Under the pieces are notes generated by a model, which worked only from the letters and a program-made list of their open reading frames with translations, searched no databases and was not told where the DNA came from. A program made the translations under genes and the position numbers. A DNA stretch of 64,000 nucleotides, taken from contig JANVFP010000005.1 of assembly GCA_027919835.1 (NCBI GenBank), positions 1,690,380 to 1,754,379 of the forward strand, read 5' to 3'. This DNA comes from Lentinula raphanica. Its lineage: Eukaryota; Basidiomycota; Agaricomycetes; Agaricales; Omphalotaceae. The first letter of the stretch is position 1, and the number at the start of each line of letters is the position of its first letter. Positions 12,526 through 21,749 of the stretch are shown piece after piece.

Positions 12526-13300
12526 GAGTTGGAAACGGCTGTGCTAGTTAGATTTTTTTGTAACAGGGAAGTCAGTGGGAAAAGAATTAGATAGCGAATC
12601 AACGTGTGTTGTTGTTTGGGGTTTGACATGATAGCGCATGGTCGAGAACCGCTCGAGCACATGGTCATCAACTTTTACAATCCCAGGTTTCAATTTCACA
12701 TCTTTCTCCTCTCTCTCTCTTTTCCTTTCTTCCCTCTATAGTCTTTTGCTCCGTGAGTCCCTTCTCTTCCCGCTCTTTCAACGTCGTTCGAACCCGCCTC
12801 TCAACCATCGGCTCGCAACGACGTCGAGTCATTTCTAGTCGCTCGCTAAACCTATCAAGCTCTATAGATTTCCCTTGTCCCCAGGCCTCGATATTTTCCT
12901 GCGGCGTCGCCGGGAACGTCGTTCACTCCCTGCTGCTGCATGCGTCTAACGCCTTGACCAGCTCAGACTCCCAGCCGGTCTCGTCTGAAACGGACTCATT
13001 CTGCTTGTACACCCCAAGAGCTAGAACGGGAGGGGGGCCAATCTGTCAACTTTTCCCCTGATGTTGCAGTATTCCGCTTATCCACCGCTCTCATCACAAG
13101 CGTCTACGAAATCTGCCATTGGCAAAGACAATAGTGACTACCTTCGCCATAATGAACTTTCCTCCACTCGGCCCCACTCCTCTGTGAACAACAAGCGTGT
13201 CCACAGAGATTCTCTCTCAAACCGCCCATACGCTTTCTCAAATCCTCTTTCAATAACAACTAATCTTTTATCTTCTCCCAATTTTTCTTCTCCTTCCACT
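12526..13300. promoter_or_regulatory. UTP6 3' flank and promoter/5' UTR of the kinase
   Basis: The interval has long pyrimidine tracts (12690-12760, CTCTCTCTCT and TTTCCTTTCTTCCC) of the kind common in basidiomycete core promoters and 5' UTRs. The frame is open from an ATG at 13061 into the kinase, so a longer N-terminus is possible. The sequence 13061-13300 encodes only S/P/N-rich residues. Confidence 0.5.
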
Positions 13301-16300
13301 ATGTCGTCGAAACCGCCTAGAAGTCCCTATATTTCTGCCCGCGAAGCTCCGAGTCCCTTGCCCACCGTCGTCCAGCCTTGGTCATCTTCCACTGCCACAA
13401 AAACTCCCGACGAGTCCAGACCTCCTTCGCCGACACAGTCTGTCAGCTCTGCGGCGCTGGAAGACGTCTTTGTTGCGGGTGATATTGTGGGCGAAGGTGC
13501 CACCTTGCAAGGAGAGACGATCACGCTGGTCTCCATCGGAGATGCTGTGTCTGTTCGGTCTGATACACCGGATTACGAGCAACCCGCGAAAGAATTCGAG
13601 GTGGTCAGGCGGCTTGGTGCTGGAAGTTATGCTGTTGTATATCTAGTTTGCGAGGTTCTATATCGTCCACCGCCGTCTGATGACGATCATGCGGTCGGCA
13701 CATTGGATTTAGAGGGAGTGTCTAGGCAACGTCCCAAGACTGTGTACGGACGCGAATACGCTCTAAAGTGTCTCTCAAAAGCCAACCTTGACGAGGAAGC
13801 TCTAGCGGCACAAATGTCAGAGGTGCGTTATCTTCAGCGAATAGTGTGTGTTCTTCATTCATAACTGATCGTGTATCACAGGTTACAATCCATCAATCTC
13901 TCCATTCGCACCCGAACATCGTTACCCTTCACCGGACGCTTGAAACGCCCTCTTTGCTACTTCTTCTTCTCGAATACGTTCCAGGCGAGGATTTGTTCTA
14001 TTTCCTTGAGCAAGCTCGCGATCATTACGAAGCCGACTCTCCTGATTCGTCATCATGTTCTTCTCGTACTCCACCTACGCCCAGCCTGCTTTCCAACATG
14101 AATCCAGCGCAACAGCTTTCTCGTACCCGGCTGCGCCTCATCTCGTCGATGTTCTCACAGATGTGTGATGCGGTGGCGGCTTGCCACGATCAACATGTCT
14201 ATCATCGGGACATAAAGCCGGAGAACTTTATAGTTACAGACGGTTGGGATACGCTTCCTGATGGGTCGCAGGAACGCAAAGTCGTGGTTAAGCTCACCGA
14301 CTTTGGCTTGTCGACAACTGATGCTCAGTCGTCGGACATGGATTGCGGCAGTGCTCCATATATGAGCTATGGTATGTTTTATTTTTGAAACCCCCCCGTT
14401 GATAAGCTGTAACACTCCACGATTCTTGCCACAGAATGTAGAAACAATCTGGCGCCGACATACCGACCTCGTGCAGCAGACGTATGGTCTCTTGGCATTG
14501 TATTGATCAACATGTGCGTGTGTCTACGAAACCTTCTATTCCTTTCCCGTGTATTCATATGCATGTACCTTTTAACAGGCTGTATCACTGTAACCCCTGG
14601 ACAGACACCGCTCACGGAGCCTGCGGCTCCTTCAGCCAGTTTCTTCGAGAGCCCGTCAACTTTTTCATGACTCGTTTCGCGGGCATGACACAACCCGTCG
14701 CAGAGGTCTTGGCTAACAAAGTGTTCAACGTTCTCGATGACCCAGAGGACGACTCGAAGCGTATATCAGCATCCGGCTTTGGAACCTGGGTTCGCGATCT
14801 GCCTGACTTGCTTGCTGACGACCCGAAGCCAAAGAAGGGTCACCAGCGCAATGTATCGATCAGCAGTTCCACTCAAGGTTTCTCAATCACCTCGGCGCCC
14901 ATGTCTCATCGTCCTCAATCCCGACAGGCTTCTGCTTCTGGAAGTACTACCGTAAGAACGCCTGCCATACCTTCGCGCTCTTTATCTCGAGCTCCTTCTC
15001 TCGGTCCCGCTTATGAATTGCCTGCGGCTGAACTCTCGACTGTCTTTGACCAAGAGGTTGAGGTCGAGGAAATTGAGCCCCGGAAATACGATGATCGTGA
15101 AGAGGGGACAGACGTTCTCTCTGAGGAAGGCTTCAACTCTAGGTCCCAGTCTGCTCACAAGCGTAGGAAACGTGGCGCGAGGAAGAACAAGAGCGCGGCG
15201 TCGGCCCCGAACACTCCGAAAGACGAAACGCTAACTACTCTCGCTGTTGCCTCTCAATCATTGGCGCGGGAGATCAGTAAAACGTCAAAGCTTTCTACAC
15301 GGTCTGGTTCATCTACTTCATTGTCGGCTTCAGCTTCCTCCCGAAGGTCTCGACCATACGAACCTGTATCTATGTATCCGTTACCCACTCCTTTGCTCAG
15401 TTCCAAACCTTTAGTCTCACGTTATCCCCCTACTTCTGCTTCTGCTATGCCTGCCGTTCCTTCCAGCGCTCCTGCCTCCACTTCTTCGTCAAGCAAGAAG
15501 TCGTCGAAGTGGAAGTTGAGCTTTGGAAAGGCGAGCGCAGCTTCTCTCAATCCTGGAGGAGCGTTGCACCATGACGACGCCGCTTCTGTATTGTCGGCAG
15601 ACTCTAACTCCCCTATGTCAGGTACAGTGAGTAATGTCACTTCTGTGCTCATGGGGTTGGAACCTCCCTCGAACAATCTAACCGGTACTGCTATCGATGA
15701 TGATAATGACAACTTTTCCTCTTTCAATCGCGGTAGGCGTGCGCGGGGCTCTCCTCCTCGTTCGCTCTACCATGATCCTCATCATAGCTCACGTTCGCCC
15801 TTACCTCCACGTAGTCCGAACCGCGATCGCTGGGATGATAGACGCTCAGATCGTGCGATATCTCCCAACAGCACTCGCAGTGGTCGACCCCTTGCCTCTA
15901 GTGCCAGCTCTGTCGTGTCAAGCAACTGGCGGAACTCGATGAGCACGAACGCTAGCATGTCCAGTTCTGCTTTCACTCGGTACAGCAACTCTAGCATACG
16001 CAGCGTGTCCACTGCGGCCACTAGTGTTTCCTCAAATAGCTGGCGTACGAATGGAAGATATGCGGCTTCTTCGCACCCTGGTCTTCCCAAGAATGTCAAG
16101 AGTGAGTGCCAAGGCTCCAATCTATACTTTTTCAACTGATAGGTATTATAGTGATGGAAGGCGTCCCTTGGGAATTGAGCGAGCTTCCACGCGGTCAGCG
16201 TCTGGACCCAGTAGGAGACACGTCAAGTGGTCCTCCGCGTAAACAACGTACCCGCAAGCCGAAGGAACTTTCCCTTGGGACCATCAGCGAACGGCCTGCC

Positions 16301-16477
16301 CCTCATTCGGCCAATAGCCAACGATCTCCCGGTTACGTTGGACCTGGGACGAGTACCTCCGATATCAATTCGGCTCTGAGCACAAGTAGCAGTCAAGGTG
16401 ATGGCGACGGTCCCAAGAAGGTGCAGAAAGGACAGATCAATGCGCTGGCGAAGATGTTGTCTGCTTTGAGACGTTGA
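13301..16477 (+). CDS. Serine/threonine protein kinase, KSP1/Ran1-like
   Basis: Kinase domain at about residues 98-430. Visible are the glycine loop LGAGSYAVVY, the catalytic lysine in EYALKCL, HRDIKPENF, DFGLS in place of plain DFG, and the APTYRPRAADVWSLGIVLIN segment. This last segment and the following NPWTDT and RISA..FG.W features are typical of the Ksp1/Ran1(Pat1)-related kinases, which in yeasts link nutrient signalling (TORC1, PKA) to filamentation, autophagy or meiosis. A long S/P/R-rich tail follows to residue 979. Exons are 13301-13822, 13882-14371, 14435-14513, 14579-16101 and 16152-16477 (2940 nt). The start at 13301 (MSSKPPRSPY) follows a pyrimidine-rich leader; 13061 is an in-frame alternative. 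Exon 1 contains a loop insertion between the glycine loop and the lysine. The cytosolic regulatory role is inferred from the family. Confidence 0.88.
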
Positions 16478-17041
16478 TACCCTCAAGTACAATCGGTCAT
16501 GGACGTTTTGGTAGGGAAACAATATGGAGAAGGTTGTTCGTTGCCTGCTCTCTGTTGGTACGGGTTTCCTCAGAAGAAGAAGAATATGTGTTGCTCTTGT
16601 AAACATTGATACAGTAGCTCTTGTCCCCGCATGGCGGCGACTAATCCTCCCCACTTGTTCGCAAACATGGTTTATGTCTTGCGCAACTCGTTTGACTGGA
16701 AAAAACATCATTTGTGTGGCTGTTGATCACCATGCATCACCAGCTGCTCTCCGGAATGGACTCTTGCGTCTTGTAGCCTAGATAACACTCATTCTACTAA
16801 CCTGGCTTGTATAATTTGCTCTCCGAAGTGAAAGCTTCCTGTTTATCATCGCTCATTCTCTTCATCTTGTTGCAATTCTTTTCTTTCTACTTATTTCACC
16901 ACCGTTTCTATCCTGCATTTTGACAACAAAACAAGTGTTATACTCCCCTCATTCACTCATGTTTTCATTTAGCTCTGTTTTACGACTCTACAAGTGTTTG
17001 TTACAATATTTAAACTTCAAAGTAGCTACAAATGGCTGCCG
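16478..17041. other. Convergent 3' flanks, no gene seen
   Basis: The space between the kinase stop and the cyclin stop holds the 3' UTRs of both. Short open frames here have no recognisable product and no conserved splice pattern. Confidence 0.5.
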
Positions 17042-18027
17042 TCAAGGTTCGGTTTCCTGGTTTTGGTGCTGAAGTGCAGCAAAGGCCATATTTTGCTCGA
17101 TGGTCGCCCGACGAGAGATGTCCGAGTTGGGAGGAACAGGGTCAATGAGTATTGCAGAAGGCTCATTGATTGAGGGCGGGCGTGAAGGCAAAGTTTCCAT
17201 CTCAAGATCACTGCTGTCAGATGATGATGAACCTGATGAGTCGGCTCTTGCGATAGTATACTTGCTGGTGCTGTGAGTTCGGACGAGGTTGATATAGTAC
17301 TCCTGCAGCAACTCCCGAGTACACTGTACAGTAATCAATTCACAACTTCCACGAATTAGGGACAGCCAGTACTCACTGTGATGGTCCATTCTATCATACG
17401 TAGAAACTCCCTCTCAAGTGTATTGAGTTCTCCTACAGATATGCCGCCTACTTTAGCGTACAGTGCGTTATTACAGAAGACATCGCATAGCCCTTTGCTG
17501 GAGACCGTGACGGCTGCGATGATGAATCGATGACAAGTGAGAGAGGAAAGCGTGAAAAGAGGGACTCGTGCACAGATCTGGTCGATGTAATGGAGAGTGA
17601 TTAGAAGACAGGCTTTCTGTAACTGAGCTGATTAACGGATAAGACTGAGTGAAAGAAAGAAAGGATACACACTTCTACTTTTGTAAACCTGACGATGCGT
17701 TTCAAATAATCTAGGATGCTTATGCCAGGTGCTGAACGCGAATGAAACCGAGTGAGGCTTTCCCTGGGGCGATTTGACCGATCGTCAGTGAGCTGAGTGA
17801 ATCTTGAGGCGAGAGATAACTTTATTACGGTTGTAAGGGAATCCGGTCATTGTGTGACATCAATCGTTCCAACATGTCTGCTGAAATTTTGTGTGTAAGT
17901 GTCGAAAATTGAAATACAGTTGTTTGCCCAATAGAAAAAGTTTACCGATGAGTTCAACGAGATCGTCCATGGGTACATCTTCAAATGCAGGCGGGAGTTC
18001 AACCCTTTCTGGAACCGTCGGTTCCAT
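17042..18027 (-). CDS. PHO80-like cyclin
   Basis: The product matches the Pho80/Pcl cyclin group, which binds Pho85-type CDKs and controls phosphate response, glycogen metabolism and cell polarity. The 248-aa protein starts MEPTVPERVELPPAFEDVP. It contains the family-typical series ADMLERLMSHNDRIPL, RFHSRSAPGISILDYLKRI, KACLLITLHYIDQ and FIIAAVTVSSKGLCD, that is, the cyclin box at about residues 28-165. The tail is acidic and serine-rich. Exons, minus strand, are 18027-17946, 17880-17829, 17763-17673, 17616-17377 and 17323-17042; they sum to 747 nt and every junction is GT-AG. The start is the first Met in the conserved block; an upstream acceptor-like site leaves a longer N-terminus possible. 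The gene diverges from RPL12. Confidence 0.9.
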
Positions 18028-18262
18028 GGACCCATCGCACTGCAGCAAAGAGCAATTTTCTGAATTTCAGAACGGAGAAGGTTGAAAGAATGAAATCAAA
18101 CCGTGAAAGCCGAAATCTTGCCGAGTGCGGGGATGAGCGCCTATGACAAAGACTTGGAATGTCACACCACGTGATTCTATACAGTTTTTCCCAAGCCACC
18201 CAATTTCGACTGGCACTGAATTTCTTATCTGTTGCTGTAACGCAAAGCCTCCCTCAGAAACG
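18028..18262. promoter_or_regulatory. Shared promoter region, cyclin / RPL12
   Basis: Only 235 bp separate the cyclin start from the ribosomal-protein start, so both promoters, or one bidirectional one, lie here. Just before the RPL12 ATG the sequence is C/T-rich, as in many fungal ribosomal protein genes. No TATA box was seen. Confidence 0.45.
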
Positions 18263-18934
18263 ATGGCCCCAAAACTCGTAAGTATCACTCTACTTGATGC
18301 TTTGAATGTGTTCATATGAACCGTCGCTTTCTTAGGACCCAAATGAAGTCAAGATAATCTATCTTCGGGCTACTGGAGGAGAAGTTGGTGCATCTTCTGC
18401 TCTTGCACCTAAGATTGGTCCTTTGGGTCTGGTGAGTAACGATGCAATATGAGATTTGTTTTGCGCTAAGATACTGGCTTTGGAACTCAGTCACCCAAGA
18501 AGGTCGGAGAAGATATTGCCAAAGCCACCGGCCAGTGGAAGGGTCTCCGTGTAACGGTCCAACTTACTATCCAAAATCGACAAGCCGCTGTATCTGTTGT
18601 CCCCTCTGCCTCTTCCCTTGTTATCAAAGCTCTTAAGGGTGCGTCGCTAATGATCTTCTACCTCAATATCATGCTCATTACTCAATTTTAATCAGAGCCA
18701 CCACGCGACCGCAAAAAGGAGAAGAACATCAAGCACTCTGGCAACATTCCCCTCGACGAAATCTTCGACATCGCTAGGACGATGAAATCAAAATCATTGG
18801 CTAAGGAGCTATCAGGTTGTGTGAAAGAGATTCTGGGTACCGCACAGTCGGTGGGATGCACGGTAGAGGGCATGCCTCCTCACGATGTTATTGACCAAAT
18901 TAATTCGGGCGAGATTGAAGTTCCAGACGAGTAG
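18263..18934 (+). CDS. RPL12: 60S ribosomal protein L12 (uL11)
   Basis: uL11 forms the base of the ribosomal stalk and binds the GTPase-associated centre of 25S rRNA together with the P-proteins. The 165-aa product has the family length. It shows MAPKLDPNEVK at the start, [20 protein letters not shown] in the RNA- and factor-contact region, and a C-terminal [13 protein letters not shown]...KHSGNI segment. Exons are 18263-18277, 18336-18431, 18491-18638 and 18696-18934. The first exon encodes only five residues, a common arrangement in fungal ribosomal protein genes. No anomaly. Confidence 0.97.
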
Positions 18935-19048
18935 ATTTGAAGTCAATCTAATCCGCTTTTGCTGTTCATCATATCTTTATCGATGCCTTGCAGTGTGCCC
19001 ATCGCCATGTCATAAACATATAGCACCTTTTCCCTCTTGACCACCATC

Positions 19049-19834
19049 ATGGAACAAGACGCTCTCATTACTCTAACGGCTGATCCCAGGTTTTCCTTCT
19101 ATGCTTATGTGCCTCGTTCGCACTCATTAGAAAGTGCTGAACTTCCCCTCGTCGTTATCATTCACGGAATTGGACGCGACGCGAAAAACTACCTCGAGCA
19201 CATGCGCGAATTTTGCGAACGACACACTTGCGCTCTCATCTGTCCCTTATTCCCTGAAGGTGTTCCGAGCCCCAAACACCAAAACGCTTACAAGGACTTG
19301 CAGTTTCGTGGTACTCGATTCGACCTGATCATGTTATCGATGGTGGAGCAGGCCGGTCGGACGTGGCGAGTGCAAACGGATCGCTTTTACCTGCATGGAT
19401 TTAGTGCTGGAGGTCAATTTGTTCATCGATTCACGTACCTTCACCCAAACCGCCTTGCAGCAGTATCCATTGGTGCACCTGGTCGTTTCACAGCTCCCGA
19501 CTTGCAGAGTCCCTGGCTTGAAGGTGTTGCAGATGTCAGCGAGATATTCGGGGTCCCTCGTTCTCCCGATTTCGCTGCAATGGCTCGTGTACCTGTACAG
19601 TTTGTCGTTGGTGAGAAGGACGTCGGGACTGGGATGATTGAACATATGAAGAATCCAACCAAGTACGAGCTTGAGGCTGGTAATACGCGACTTGGCCGAC
19701 TGAGTTGGTTAAGAGAGGCTTGGGAGAGGGTCGGTGTGCGTTCGGAGATGAGTGTTGTTCCAGGCGTAGGCCACGATGGACTTCGGTGTCTTCCTGTTGT
19801 CCAAGAATGGCTCGAACGTCTGTTCAAAACCTGA
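19049..19834 (+). CDS. Alpha/beta-hydrolase, esterase D / PHB-depolymerase-like
   Basis: A single-exon gene of 261 aa. The oxyanion segment VVIIHGIGRD lies near residues 36-45, the nucleophile elbow GFSAGG near residues 116-121, a candidate acid Asp follows at GEKDVG, and the catalytic His is in the GVGHDG segment near residue 242. Elbow sequence and length fit the poly(3-hydroxybutyrate) depolymerase/feruloyl-esterase-like group of soluble hydrolases. No signal peptide is visible, so it is probably intracellular. The substrate cannot be named. The start at 19049 follows RPL12 by 114 bp on the same strand. An in-frame TTG at 19037 is not needed. Confidence 0.85.
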   Translation: MEQDALITLTADPRFSFYAYVPRSHSLESAELPLVVIIHGIGRDAKNYLEHMREFCERHTCALICPLFPEGVPSPKHQNAYKDLQFRGTRFDLIMLSMVEQAGRTWRVQTDRFYLHGFSAGGQFVHRFTYLHPNRLAAVSIGAPGRFTAPDLQSPWLEGVADVSEIFGVPRSPDFAAMARVPVQFVVGEKDVGTGMIEHMKNPTKYELEAGNTRLGRLSWLREAWERVGVRSEMSVVPGVGHDGLRCLPVVQEWLERLFKT

Positions 19835-20509
19835 AATGTATGTACAGTAGCCACTGTGTCATGATTTGTCAGTACACACTGAGTTCATTCCCGCTGTGCG
19901 CTTCCTGATGCTCTCATTTTGTGTATTGTTGCGAGCGAAGCGAAGCAAGTGGTTTCATGTGAGGTCCGTAGAGTGTGGTCTGAGTTTGTACTTGTTTGGC
20001 AAAAACGGAGCTACGATAGAATCTGAATTTTGCTCGTTTTCAGATAATATGCTTAGTTCTTCATTCAAATCCCGGTCTTTTTGGCTGATTCTCTCAGAAC
20101 ATGCTCACCTCAAGTCTCAAGACTAATACATCTGGTTTTTATGCGGTGTGATGAGTCCAAACTCCGAGCTTTGTACATTTGGGAGATCTCAGGATCAGGA
20201 AATGTCATTTAGACGCGCTCAATATGACACTCTCTGTGAGTTTTGTGCTTCATACACGATATAGTATCGCTTCTCAACTAGGATTAAGCTTCGCGAGCAC
20301 CACACCGTGCCACGGTGTATATCTTGTTAAGAAATGGCAAATGATCTCCGATGACTCAGATGAGGTTGGTTGGAATCGAGAGTATACCAGAAGGAATACG
20401 GGGTGAGGGTTTGCAAGGTAGGCTGAAGCCTTGAACAACATCTACGTACATAGAATCTAAAATCACAATGACCACACTACCTTCTACCTTCTACGACGTT
20501 GAATACTGT
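19835..20509. other. Boundary region, no gene seen
   Basis: This is the last stretch before the transposon-rich half. It contains the esterase 3' flank and, on the minus strand, the 3' flank of the broken secreted-protein gene. Short frames here show no recognisable protein. Confidence 0.5.
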
Positions 20510-20854
20510 TCACTGAGCTTTACTAACAGCGTCCCTGTACATTTCCCACTCCTTCTTCATATCTTCTGTGATTTCGAAACCTGCCGCAGAACCCATTCGT
20601 AAAAGCATCATATTGCGAAGATTTCTCCAATTCGAAAGGTCAAAGGAGAGATTGGTAACTTCCGGGGGACTCGCCTTCGAGCGCGAGTTCAACTCTTCCC
20701 AAATGAGCGTTACGACACAGTCTGCAAATAACAAGTTGGGGAGTTCGTCATATCGTTTTTCCTTGATTGCTCGGTTCACGGCCGTGAGCACTGCCTTCTT
20801 TGTCAATGCTGACATAGTCGCAGTGCCCAGATCCACGGTCTCTGCTTCTGCAAG
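20510..20854 (-). pseudogene. 3' half of a secreted-protein gene broken by the TE nest
   Basis: The minus-strand frame encodes about 115 residues ending at a stop at 20510. It is close to the C-terminal domain of the gene at 42252-43880 (shared ELPNLLFADxVV, WEELNSRSKASPPEVTNLSF, NWRNLRNMMLL, GSAAGFEIT). Identity stops at 20854 and resumes, for the preceding part of the same domain, at 39175. The last five bases before the break, GCAAG (20850-20854), recur at 39175-39179. So this is one exon split by an 18.3-kb insertion. Joining with one GCAAG copy keeps both frame and phase relative to the intact paralogue. Function is unknown. Confidence 0.88.
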
Positions 20855-21536
20855 TGTGGTCGTGTCGACTTCGTCACCGGTCGACCGTAGGATAAAGGGG
20901 ATCTGGAAGAGGGGAAGGTATCGGCGGTGTTTTGCGAAGAGAGGATGGTGTCAAAGGTTGACAGGTGTAGGAAGACTCTGCTGCCGGACGATCGGTATTC
21001 TTTATGTTGTGAAAATTCTGACTTTTCTAATATTCTTTCCTTTTCTTTACTTATAGAACCGAAGCCTCGCGAGAGTAGAGCGTCCGGACCGCCACCAGAG
21101 ACCCCGCCTTGAGCAAGTGGGTTGAGCCTGGGGGAGCTCTTCGTCTCTGGGGGAATATGTCAAGCGGTATCCCGACGTGACACTCGAGTGGAGCGGAAGT
21201 TCGAAACCTTTATTGCGACGATCATTAAACTTTGTACGTGTTTGCCGACGTCTTGGACTTGGACTATATGTACGCCCGTGTGGGCTAGGGAATTCATTCC
21301 TTTCTGGCTTTGGCCCTTGGACTCTCTCTATCTTTTGTGACTTAAGCGGCTCGCAGCAGCCAGTACTGAAGACGAGGCTCGAAGCAGCCCTACTGAAGAT
21401 ACTCGAGCGAAGACTCGAGCGAAGATAAGTTTATCATTATAATTATCATACTAACATACTTTTTAGCTTTACAGCTATTCGCCGTTCTCGACTCAGCCAA
21501 CTCAGTTCCATACGTGGAACACTTCTTTCGTCTTCA
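20855..21536 (+). repeat. 5' LTR of the outer Ty3/gypsy element
   Basis: The left boundary is fixed by the target-site duplication and starts TGTGGTCG. The right boundary is inferred from a CTTCA end followed after one base by a TGG-starting primer-binding-like sequence. That gives 682 bp. There is no second copy in the window to confirm the length. Confidence 0.6.
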
Positions 21537-21537
21537 G

Positions 21538-21554
21538 TGGAGCCCACCGCGAGG
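21538..21554 (+). other. Candidate tRNA primer-binding site
   Basis: TGGAGCCCACCGCGAGG starts one base after the proposed LTR end. TGG pairs with the CCA tail of a tRNA and the rest would pair with an acceptor stem and T-arm. Which tRNA is not known. Confidence 0.45.
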
Positions 21555-21749
21555 GGGCTAGTTTTCCGCAGAACGGTGACACGTAACGCTATAATCCTTA
21601 ACCTGGTTTTTAGATACATATCGTACGTTCGAGACTATCAAAACGCAAGATTCGTGCGCTACTGGTTCACCCCTAGATCAGAAAATTCCGAACCAACCGT
21701 TTCAACCTCGAATTCAAACACATCGACCTTATCTCAGTCATCATCCAAC

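Noticed and set aside
13061..13300. Kinase start at the upstream in-frame ATG
   Set aside because: The added 80 residues are low complexity and lie in a pyrimidine-rich leader; 13301 fits better, though this is not excluded.
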